Origin: Candidatus Synoicihabitans palmerolidicus
GTDB taxonomy: Bacteria > Verrucomicrobiota > Verrucomicrobiia > Opitutales > Opitutaceae
Direction: 5' to 3'
Assembly: GCA_020809425.1 (NCBI GenBank)
Contig: JAGGDC010000008.1
Coordinates: 1 to 64,000 of the forward strand
DNA length: 64,000 nt
The notes under the pieces were generated by a model that saw nothing but the letters and a program-made list of their open reading frames with translations, was not told the DNA's origin and made no database searches. This document shows positions 33,001 to 38,490 of this stretch, one piece after another (position 1 is the stretch's first letter; every line of letters begins with the position of its first letter). The position numbers were made by a program, and so were the translations under genes.

Positions 33001-36000
33001 CTCACGCGGAGTCACCCCAAAGAAACCAGCATCAAATTTTTCCACTCCCTCGATGAAGCCCCCCCACTTATTGCGGGTCTTGCCCGGTTTGCCTGACTCC
33101 GGATCATAAAATTTCCGCCAGTCCCAGCGCTGCAACGGAATCTCCTCAATACAATCGCGGCCATCACGTAGATTTGCCCAAAACATAGCCAGATCATCTG
33201 CCATCGGATAACGTCCCGCCACCCCGATAATCGCGACGTCCGTGGCTTTAATCTCCCGGTTCTGCCCCGGTTCCGCAGCTGGCGTCGGCTGACCCTCCGC
33301 TTGGATTACTCCTCCGTTCAGTAGTGCCGTTCCGATGCGCTCATCCGTGCTTCCGCCGATCAACCGCAGTGCCCTCTCCCCGTGTTGAGCGACCAAATAT
33401 TCGGCCAGTTCAGCCAACGTCTGATGCTCGAAGAGCAACGTTTTGGACAACTCACCAAAATCCACCTCCAGCCGTCGCGTGAAGTCCATCACCATGACTG
33501 AATCGATCCCGAACTTCTCCAACGCATCCATTGGTTGAATACGTTCCACCGGCAGTTTAACCAGCTCTGAAAAACGAGTCGTCAACCATGGCAAGAGCGC
33601 CACCACCGTGCGATCAACATCTGCGGAAACCAACTGCATGGGGGGAGGCGATTTCACCACCCGCGCGCGGTCGCCCGGCTTAAGCAAACGCTCAATTGAT
33701 CGCTGGTCCCCCGCCAACAAAGCCAAACGCGGTCGACCGAGACGCACGGCTTCCTCCAAACGGATCAAACCCTCTTCAGGCTCGAGCACTCTCAAACCGA
33801 CCTGAGCCAACTTGCGTTGCTCGACGTCGGCATCGCGTCCCATACCGACGCCCCTCCACAAGGGCCATGCCACTGAAACCGTAACTCCCGAGCACTCCCC
33901 TTTCATTCGCCGGGCCTCGCGCAGTTCAGCCCATCCGTCCATAAACCCATTGGCATAGGCGTAGTCGGCTTGCCCGACATTACCCAAAGTCGCCGCCACC
34001 GAAGAAAACAAAATGAAACAGTCCAAGGGATCGCCCTGAGTCGCCGTATCAAGTACCTGCACCCCCGCAACCTTGGGCGCCAACACCCTCTGGGCGGAAT
34101 CCGAAACCTTGTCTCGCACGAAACGATCATCGAGCACGCCGGCGGCATGAATGACCCCATGCAAAGAGCCAAAGTGGGCCCGCGCCATTGCCAGCGCCCG
34201 CTCCACCTCGGAACCGACCGTGACATCAGCAGCCACATAAATCGCCTCGCCACCAGCCGCTCGAATCGACGTCACCACCGCATCGCTCACCGCGCCCGAC
34301 TCCGATCGACCCATCAATACAATCCGAGCGCGAAACCGGCTCGCCAAGTGTCGGGCTACCGAAGCGCCTAGGCCTCCGGCGCCACCGGTGATCAAGTAAA
34401 CGCCTTCCGGTCGAAATTCCGTGGCCACACTCGGATCCGACGGCACCCAAATTTCCGGTACTTCAATTTCTCTTCGACCGTGTGACCATCGCACGACGGC
34501 GGCCTCGTCTATTGCACCTAACTCTCTCAACCACGCCTCCGTGTTCGACGGTTCAATATCCACCGCCACCATGCGGAGATGGGGTTTTTCCAAACTCAGA
34601 CTTCGCGCGTAACCGCCCCATGCCGCCCCCACGCCCCCGGTCACGATTATGCGCACCTGTTTTTCGTTCACCGATCTCACCAACGATCGCATCAACACCA
34701 TGAGCTCCGTCGTCGAACCTTCGTCCTTTACTCGCACGATGATGGTATCTGGTACGTCGGCAACGTTGTCCGTCGCATCAGCCAGGCTCAAATGCCGTAG
34801 GTGTAATGCCGGAACTCGGGTTTGCAGGCTTTCACCCCATCCCGGTTCGCCGCCGATCGTCCAGATTCGCCCGGCGTGAATTGCCGCCGGCGCCTCCGTT
34901 TCCTGCCAGCGCGGCTTCAACCACACCAGGTCTTCGGGCTCAGATTGCGCGGGCGAAGCGTGCAGCACACGCATGCTCATTCCCGTCAGGCTTGTCACCA
35001 CATTTCCCTGCTCATCGAGCAAGCGCACGCGAAAGCGCAGGAGTCCTCCTTTCGCCTCCATCCGTTCGACGTGAGCCCATCCGCGTTCCGGCACCTGCCC
35101 AAAACTCACCTCCTCGACGGCGAACGGCACCGGGAGACCACTCGCGTCTTTACGACCCAAAGCCGCGGTGGACTGCAAGGCCCCGTCCAACAAAGCCGGA
35201 GGAAGCACCCATCCCGTCCCATCATCTGGCGCCAACTCCAACCGGGCCAATGACTCCGTATCTGAAAACTGAATAAACTGCACCGCCCGCATTCCCCGTC
35301 CCAAGCTCAACCCAACGTCTTCGCAACGCGCATACAATTCCTCCGCGTCCAATCTACCGTCACACCTTGCCTGCACCGCCGTGATATCGACCTGCTCAGA
35401 CGGGTTGACCAGCGCGCTCCCGCCCAATCGTAGTCGACCTTCCGCGTGCACCACAGCATCCGAACCCGACACAATCGTGAACTCCACACTCCGCTCCTCA
35501 CGGTTGAGCCGAATTTCAACCTCGGTGGGTGCAGTCACCACCAAGGGTTGTCGCCAGGCCACATGATGCAGCGAGACCGTGTCTCCCATCATGCCGAGTT
35601 CGCGCGCCGCCACCACCGCCATCTCCAAGTAGGCCACTCCCGGTAATGTCGCTTGACCATTAACCACATGATCTCGCAGGAAAAACTCGTCGCCCGACCA
35701 TCGCGTAGTGAAACACACCTGACCAAACGTCGACGTATTGCGGTGCAATAGTGGATGCAGTTGAGTCACTCGCATTTCGGTATCCACCAACTCGGAGGTC
35801 TGCTCTGACCAGTAGCGTTCCCGGGCGAACGGATAACCGGCGAGTGAAACTCTCCGACCCATTCCGGACGGAAATAGTTGCTCCCAATCAGGCTCGACTC
35901 CCTTGACGTAGAGCGCACCCAGCACGCCGAGTTTTTCCCGCCAAATCCCGGGCAGCTTTCGAACCACCGTCAACTCACCAGCTATCTGCGCCGCCATTTG

Positions 36001-38487
36001 CTGGTGAATTAACGCATCGGCCTCGTCCGTGGTGAGGTGTGACGTTGAGCGCAAAACACCCGATCGTTTGCCGCCTGATCCAAGAACATTCAAATCGTCC
36101 CGCAACGCCTTGATCGACGTCGCCACCATGGCCAAACGTTCTTCGAAATGCGCGCGTCCCAAGGCCAGGGTAAACGCCACGTCGACCAGATTCATGTCAT
36201 CGGTTAAGTGCTCAGCGGTGCTCTGCAGCAGCTCGGTCAAAGCCTCGGGAGTGTGGACGGAGAACACCATGAGTTGCGCCGAATCCGGTTCCTCGATGGC
36301 GGCAACTGGTCCGATCCTGGGAGACTCCTCTAACACGAGATGGCAGTTGGTCCCGCTGAAACCATAAGAACTCACGGCAGCGCGACGGGGTCGCCCCTCC
36401 ACTCGAGGCCATGGTGTGAGTTCGGCAACGGGCCGAAACGGACTCTCGGTGAAATCGATGTACGGATTTACCTTCTGCAAGTGGAGAGAACGGGGGATCT
36501 GCCCGCTGCGAAGCGCACCCAAAACCTTGATGACGCTACACACGCCGGCCGCGGCCATCGTGTGACCGATATTGGACTTCACCGCCCCGAGTAAACAACC
36601 GCCCTTATCCGACCGAAAACGACGGTAAGTCTGCGTCAGGGCTTGCACCTCCACCGGATCGCCCAGCTTGGTGCCGGTACCATGTGACTCCACATAGTCG
36701 ATGCTTTCCGGCGTCACACCGGCCCGTTCGTAGGCTTCCAATTGCACCTCAGTCTGCGCCAGACCGCTCGGCGCGGTGATCCCATTGGTACGACCATCCT
36801 GATTGATCGCCGATCCCTTAATCACTCCGTAAATCGTGTCCCGATCACGTTGCGCTGCCGTCAACGATTTTAGAACAACAACGCCCGCCGCCTCACCCGG
36901 CACAAAACCATCCGCTGCAGCGTCGAACGTTTTACAGCGTCCGTCTGGCGCCAACATGCCCATGGAGCCCAAGGCAAGGTAGACCTTTTCCGAAGCAAAC
37001 ACGCGTACGCCACCCGCCAGGGCCAAATCGCATTCCCCTCGTCGAAGACTTTCGCACGCCAAATGGATCGCCACCAGAGAGGAAGAACACGCCGTATTGA
37101 TCGCGATACTGGGTCCATGTAGATCCAGGAAATAGGAAATGCGCGCCGCCAAAATCGATTCTGCGTTCCCCTGAAACAGCGGCGCCTTTTCCGTCCCGGC
37201 GAGCGCCGCCGACACCCGTCCAAGGTAATCACTCGGTTCCACGCCCGCAAAAACGCCGCACTTCCGAGCCCGTCGGGTGGAGGCGCCCGCATAACCTGCG
37301 TCCTCGAGTGCATGGTAGCACTCCTGCAGGAAAACACGCTGTTGTGGATCGGTTGCTTCGGCCTCCCGGCCCGAGATCGCGAAAAACATCGGATCAAACT
37401 TGTCCGCATCAGTTAAAAACCCACCCCACTTAAACGAGGTCTTATCAGGTCGCTTGGCGTTGGGATCGTAAAACCGAGAGTGATCCCAACGGTCTGGCGG
37501 CACTTCCGTAATTGAATCCACCCCGTCGCGCAAATTTCGCCAAAATTCTGTCACCGTATTTGCGCCTGGAAACCGCCCAGCTAAACCGACGACCGCAATA
37601 TCATTCCTGGACTCGGCGCCGACCAGCGGGGGTGCCCCCATGTTGGTCTCAACCCGACTTGTCGAGGGGAGTGAACAGGTTTTTTCCACCGCCGAAACGG
37701 GGGGCGACACTTCATTTTCTGTCGCCAATTCGGTCATCAATCCCTCCCCGACAATAAATGTCGCGAGACGCTCCACGCTGGCGTGATCAAACAAAACCAT
37801 TGGTTTCAATTCAATGCCCAAGACACGGTTCAGCTCGTTAACGAATGCCACGCCGACAATTGAATCCACCCCGTATTCGGAAAACGGTGACTTCACATCC
37901 AAATCACCCGGTGCGAGACGAAGAATTCGCTCCAGCGCCGTTGCCACCCGGATCTGGACGTCCGCCACATTGACGTTCGACCTCGCACAAATGGAGCCCG
38001 TCGAATCGTCAACATTTTCCCCCTTCGGCATACCCACGGCCAAGCGCCGAGCCATGATCAGCTCGCATTGGTTCGACTCGATCTTCACTTCCGCACCTTT
38101 GTCCCGCATGTGAAATTCCCCAAAACTCGCCGTGGTCAAAACCTCCAGCCATATCAATCTAGACATCCGCGGGATCTCCAAGATGGCTCGTCCCCCTGCG
38201 ACCAAGGCCTGATTTAGTCGCGCAACTATCACCGCAATCGCGGCGATTTCTCGGGGCAATGCCGTAACGGCAATCAGGGAAAATCCATCTCCAAACTCAT
38301 CCTCGAGAGGAGTGCCCCGACGGAGCAAACGCTCTTCTCTCACTGCCTCCCGGACCCTTGACTCCGCTTCCTCAGGTAAGGGACCGATGACCGCCACCGA
38401 CCCTGAGGATGTGTCTTGTCGAGCAAACGCCGCAACCGCCGAGGCCAACCTCAAACGCAAAGAATCGAGCTGCATTTCGTCGATCAT
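19849..38487 (-). CDS. Terminal trans-AT PKS: (MT-like)-ACP, four modules, condensation/BAHD-like release domain
   Basis: 6212 residues, uninterrupted. Approximate order by residue: MT-like fragment 1-155; ACP (Ser in GVDSIVG, 207); KS1 296-718 (Cys about 464); DH 920-1175 (HVVNGQATLPG, DGALQ); KR (GGAGGLG 1367, Tyr 1508); ACP 1660; KS2 1750-2168; KR (2577, 2720); ACP 2864; KS3 2941-3370; DH (HVVRGHAILPG 3577, DGAMQ 3732); KR (4020, 4159); ACP 4302; KS4 4395-4812; DH (HLVQERAVLPG, Gly replaced by Glu, 5014; DGALQ 5177); KR (5462, 5599); ACP 5742; release domain 5815-6212. All KS keep Cys-His-His (DTxCSSS or NTACSSS, HGTGT, K(S/T)NIGH). No AT or ER. Predicted output of the four modules: C8=C9 alkene, C7 hydroxyl, C4-C5 (alkene then trans-ER reduction), C2=C3 enoate. 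Starts three bases after the preceding stop with no clear ribosome site, so probably coupled. An alternative ATG lies four codons in. Confidence 0.93.
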   Translation of the reverse strand: MIDEMQLDSLRLRLASAVAAFARQDTSSGSVAVIGPLPEEAESRVREAVREERLLRRGTPLEDEFGDGFSLIAVTALPREIAAIAVIVARLNQALVAGGRAILEIPRMSRLIWLEVLTTASFGEFHMRDKGAEVKIESNQCELIMARRLAVGMPKGENVDDSTGSICARSNVNVADVQIRVATALERILRLAPGDLDVKSPFSEYGVDSIVGVAFVNELNRVLGIELKPMVLFDHASVERLATFIVGEGLMTELATENEVSPPVSAVEKTCSLPSTSRVETNMGAPPLVGAESRNDIAVVGLAGRFPGANTVTEFWRNLRDGVDSITEVPPDRWDHSRFYDPNAKRPDKTSFKWGGFLTDADKFDPMFFAISGREAEATDPQQRVFLQECYHALEDAGYAGASTRRARKCGVFAGVEPSDYLGRVSAALAGTEKAPLFQGNAESILAARISYFLDLHGPSIAINTACSSSLVAIHLACESLRRGECDLALAGGVRVFASEKVYLALGSMGMLAPDGRCKTFDAAADGFVPGEAAGVVVLKSLTAAQRDRDTIYGVIKGSAINQDGRTNGITAPSGLAQTEVQLEAYERAGVTPESIDYVESHGTGTKLGDPVEVQALTQTYRRFRSDKGGCLLGAVKSNIGHTMAAAGVCSVIKVLGALRSGQIPRSLHLQKVNPYIDFTESPFRPVAELTPWPRVEGRPRRAAVSSYGFSGTNCHLVLEESPRIGPVAAIEEPDSAQLMVFSVHTPEALTELLQSTAEHLTDDMNLVDVAFTLALGRAHFEERLAMVATSIKALRDDLNVLGSGGKRSGVLRSTSHLTTDEADALIHQQMAAQIAGELTVVRKLPGIWREKLGVLGALYVKGVEPDWEQLFPSGMGRRVSLAGYPFARERYWSEQTSELVDTEMRVTQLHPLLHRNTSTFGQVCFTTRWSGDEFFLRDHVVNGQATLPGVAYLEMAVVAARELGMMGDTVSLHHVAWRQPLVVTAPTEVEIRLNREERSVEFTIVSGSDAVVHAEGRLRLGGSALVNPSEQVDITAVQARCDGRLDAEELYARCEDVGLSLGRGMRAVQFIQFSDTESLARLELAPDDGTGWVLPPALLDGALQSTAALGRKDASGLPVPFAVEEVSFGQVPERGWAHVERMEAKGGLLRFRVRLLDEQGNVVTSLTGMSMRVLHASPAQSEPEDLVWLKPRWQETEAPAAIHAGRIWTIGGEPGWGESLQTRVPALHLRHLSLADATDNVADVPDTIIVRVKDEGSTTELMVLMRSLVRSVNEKQVRIIVTGGVGAAWGGYARSLSLEKPHLRMVAVDIEPSNTEAWLRELGAIDEAAVVRWSHGRREIEVPEIWVPSDPSVATEFRPEGVYLITGGAGGLGASVARHLASRFRARIVLMGRSESGAVSDAVVTSIRAAGGEAIYVAADVTVGSEVERALAMARAHFGSLHGVIHAAGVLDDRFVRDKVSDSAQRVLAPKVAGVQVLDTATQGDPLDCFILFSSVAATLGNVGQADYAYANGFMDGWAELREARRMKGECSGVTVSVAWPLWRGVGMGRDADVEQRKLAQVGLRVLEPEEGLIRLEEAVRLGRPRLALLAGDQRSIERLLKPGDRARVVKSPPPMQLVSADVDRTVVALLPWLTTRFSELVKLPVERIQPMDALEKFGIDSVMVMDFTRRLEVDFGELSKTLLFEHQTLAELAEYLVAQHGERALRLIGGSTDERIGTALLNGGVIQAEGQPTPAAEPGQNREIKATDVAIIGVAGRYPMADDLAMFWANLRDGRDCIEEIPLQRWDWRKFYDPESGKPGKTRNKWGGFIEGVEKFDAGFFGVTPREAYALDPQERLFLQTVWQALEDAGYRRSAWAGRSVGVFVGVMYGEYQLYGAGDVSAGEVVPLSSSYASIANRVSYFFDWHGPSLAVDTMCSSSLTAIHLACQSLWSGESEMALAGGVNVTVHPHKDMLLAPGGFAASDGRCRSFGEGGDGYVPGEGVGALVLKPLAKARADGDAMWGVIKASAVNHGGKTNGYTVPNPKSQAAVVAAALGRSGLAPGEISYVEAHGTGTSLGDPIELAALTRAFGAGSEGAKIRVGSVKSNIGHLESAAGVAGVTKVLLQMRHGQIVPSLHSRALNPHIKFETSPFRVPQRLEPWTNGAAPRRAGVSSFGAGGANAHLVLEEYVDSRPRDERTRDQDWAQAIVLSARTEDRLLARAEQLVRWIDAHIRDGVSERGWMLVDLAFTLQNGRESLPERLALVANDLNDLATQLRRYLATPSLTTWTRGMVRSGEGSLEKPEPTSPLGAAVNAWVAGAGVIWADRKETQGGRRLSLPVYPFVGDRYWAPDKLIALKSSPRASSPDLTQAVVDDLVTADEVLLRPVWVNLGPAKPLTEVTGTWLIFDRRGDGAARMTPASALKLTRVLAGEAFCHEENQVVLNASADADYQQLADAVGTDFVIHRWARSGDVMATLETGLHSLVRFVRALMTNGVKSLVRIAFCHPPGAPQHAAVAAWARTLAQEQPLVRVVVMEVADDLAETVVAQELLQATEAGALQLGVGIRRTFSIEPWSGPLAAKVNPPKRGGVYLVTGGLGGVGRLLALHLARTQGARLWLMGRSTRGARQEAVLAEIRAAGGEAEYGSGDVSKRDDVVLAVTACRQRFGGIDGVVHAAGLLRDNFILRKTRADYDEVIAPKVAGAIWLDEATAADRLSCFVLFSSTAGVWGNMGQADYAFANSVLDGMAARRQEQVSRGERSGPTVSINWPLWADGGMPPGPEVVSRLAEAGLAPLPSQVGFRWFDLFAGGEVSQVLPLWGERNKVFELFVRTPEPAVTETGSNARVSMEQVKTYLRTTLGEVIQMPAEQIDDEQRFDEMGVDSIVVNDVNQRFERDLGNVPKTLLFEHANIRKLARHLVAHHGIAMARLGGDVVQPDSVASKAINEVNPPSEPSPSPGDIAIVGMAARLPGAPDADSFWEVLKDARNCVSEVPATRWNLDEFYDANPERAIDGKMYGRWGAFLEDVDKFDPLFFNLSPVEAEMMDPQERLFLEVAWHALEDAGMPRRELRRRVRPEYATNVGVFVGVTSNSYTLLGHENGGARAAPTTLPWSLANRVSYLFNFNGPSMPVDTACSSSLTAIHMAVEAIRRGECQQAIAGGVNLYLHPSKYSHLSLMKMLSTDGKCRAFGEGGDGFVPGEGVAALLLKPLALAQADGDRIHGVIKATAVNHGGRTNGYSVPSPAAQASLITQALKAGSIDPASISYLETHGTGTALGDPIEVEGLNRAWAGAAKTGASCAIGSVKTNIGHLESASGVAGVVKVLLQMRHRQLAPSLHAAPPNSRIDFAATPFRVQTSLGPWQTAEKEGQSWPRRAGVSSFGAGGSNAHVILEEPPPVVEVLQDAGDLKVSAEWIVLSAKNSERLRALAGRLHTFLVESPAAPRSLGAIAWTLQFGREALEERVAFPARDRAALLEGLAAISAGKDVGELRGRVKRERAQAGNTDDTILERFTVGEGRAAAARWVAGADIDWQSLGGEDAPPMRVGLPGYGFARERYWIPSLPLQTESKAKVLRIETRDGEKVVHLASHEPVLAHHVVRGHAILPGAATLSLAHGVLPPGNGWTLRNVVWQRPIIGDATGVSVRIKWHRQDEIWRFELTGENEDEPWMLGTALPMREDPPVAVDLVSLRSRCQETIAATALYEGFAARGIAYGAAFQVVQDVRYNTMEAVAELRLPDLWDGSDDLLPPAFLDGAMQCLGVIGAGRDGLEIPFSVAEVLVHARCPRTCSVHVQRLTNMTAPQYNLRLLTSEGQVAIELRGVCVRLVEKERGQLLTGSMTWSPAPRETVAFSGSVLVFDDDSRELQVTQHPEANLCRVVPGPEYGRTQATITLRPEVEADYARLLNEVKADAVVFGWRLAGNPSDEVLPARVAAFHRLVRSILRSDRRSTPLAFVYPGGSPVDEGVGGYVRCVRREHPGWKLFTVGCDSPPELDDVLNDFGGESADLRYRGTKRDQFGLSELMPFATGIQTVDDSKPGGVYVITGGLGGLGRHVAKHLTRDPRVRVVLASRSVPSPEQADWLEQAAGAMIHFRVDLSDSDGAARLLAEASSRFGRITGVVHAVGESHDGLVRDRSVADLRAAWSAKVGGARALYSAARDFPFEWMVLFSSTAGALGNGGQSAYALANATLDALSQSWSITSQGPRVHSLVWPLWRDGGMRAPEERVRWQADQLGLYPLETLEGLAILDGLQAISPGAIVVLKGDPEKLCAPRRDRATASAMHAIPEASDGNLPPALIDLLRELAAGVLKLDPVLLDPEIDSAEYGFDSVTFTSLANEVGRALALEVTPAMFFEHRTLAEFGDYLWQEFREVVARRFQVQTVAVSTPLAAPAIASPPEAVGGTNRVSEQLPRSVGEREPIAIIGMSGRFPGSTDLEAFWTNLEAGCDLIGKPSADRWMGVDGEAMPWGGFIDDIDKFDARFFDISPREAELMDPQQRIFLETVWHAIEDAGYAKSELSGTKTGLFVGVAANDYANVLAASSVEVEAYSATGNAHSVLANRVSYIFDLNGPSEAIDTACSSSLVAIHRAIESMESGSSEMAIVGGVNALLSSAGFTAFTRAGMLSPDGRCKSFDARADGYVRGEGVGALLLKPLARAQRDGDQIYATIIGSAENHGGHVQSLTVPNPNAQARLLQDAWTRAGIDPATIGYIESHGTGTALGDPIEINGLKKAFASVPLSEVDPRCAVGAVKTNIGHLETSAGIAGVLKTLLALRHRCIPGTVHLQEINPYIQTSGTALYFPTQAEPWPVKRDAQGREIPRRAGVSSFGFGGSNAHVVLEEYGSPAVASGQAIESEEATLIVLSARSQDQLVEAVRRLAEYLTRPDAPALRDIAEGLQRGREEMNMRLALVVRDRTELVKKLTMWQTGESVGDCWTGDTQENPAAVRVLRSLHGDPASLAPWWAARDWATLGQLWTAGVKLHWSTAYADHPPRRVRLPLYPFSRDRHWVPGATAPAGKALRVRVVEAEFSIKEPILGDHLVQERAVLPGAAIVAVMTQAWQQAAGVKDVELRRVMWLRPITPDERGIAAFTVRVGSSLDGGGDIAVEDTDGSVLATATAARPSSKPIEVIAWAEVKARCGKTTDVTELYEAFAARGLSYGAGYRVIHEIGFNDHEAWSKLELPDLWRAQTSTGAGAHPALIDGALQTLAVLGSDSILEVPFALGMVNATDLPPVCYVHARLKSQETDQRTFSLRITNEAGVVLGRLDDYALRELRAAGPEYLVPTWVPSLQRDINPIKGDCLLFDESPALAEELRLTGLEVTRVVAGSTYRESGDVVWLRRDEPGDYERLLQRRNVGAVVHRWSTREVDRTEVLACGLHSVHALTQAWVQRQPDAKQPLLFIHPPGLPGYEAVAAYVKSARYEYPALNWTTLATDDVSARLCSELNEAREEVRWVERKREVKDLVQWKPVNLRSAGAIRREGVYVITGGGGGLGQIFAEFLVTHYSARVVLAGRSQGTIALQKRLAAWGDKATYVMADISTTIGATAVIAEAKARFGGVNGVLHAAGVLRDGLLRQKTRADFDEVLAPKMEAVEALDAATMDEPLDWILLCSSSVGMLGNAGQSDYAFANAYLDSFARWREEERSGGRRSGRTFSINWPLWSDGGMQAKSGIDVLGMRPLATAEGLKIFETVLHGDQPQVWGFAGKATDLLRRLQSAPSAMPAGSTLPRSSKPKGREAMVIELTQWFAELSKVAAGKIRPTESLEQYGLDSILAVEFSQRIGKVYGEVSQAVVFEHSSIEALCAYLENRVPASPVDVEQPLAAVPATPSVMVLPLEARSRRQLMLAPIDYVFVAPQRLAMQILYYFERPLDADLLRRGLIRTAEAFFPINSRLQRRGKNEYAICECSDDPDYMEVQEEGDVLVPREDDPMLLERFRVSFDPTKHGEKLAKFRLHQLQHGSLLAVNVSHAIADGYSFYYFMSAWSAACRGEPFLIPDHSRSKLRKLVRETVRREGASWRVPELATVGPRFDPMARRVETQTFNGAALLEEARRTAGPMEHSKLTENSVVTAHLWKLYASELTDVVGELTLACPVNFRRHDGPFSHSFFGNAMAPAVLRLERNQVMASSIPSLASAITDAVRACDERELVRYNGAVEQLRLTRGLAAVRRALLADPATALVVTNVARFNLPPMDFGTGPATEDINLCHYAGTAVIVPGEGNTLKVRIGYPTSTAGAAAIA
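38020..38487 (-). other. N-terminal methyltransferase-like fragment before the split-module ACP
   Basis: Residues 1-155 of the terminal PKS match no standard PKS domain. The stretch RLNQALVAGGRAILEIP, followed by a short beta/alpha tail, looks like the C-terminal half of a class I methyltransferase, but no SAM-binding GxGxG motif precedes it. It occupies the place where the preceding split module has its cMT, so it may be a degenerate cMT or a docking segment. Confidence 0.4.
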
Positions 38488-38490
38488 GGG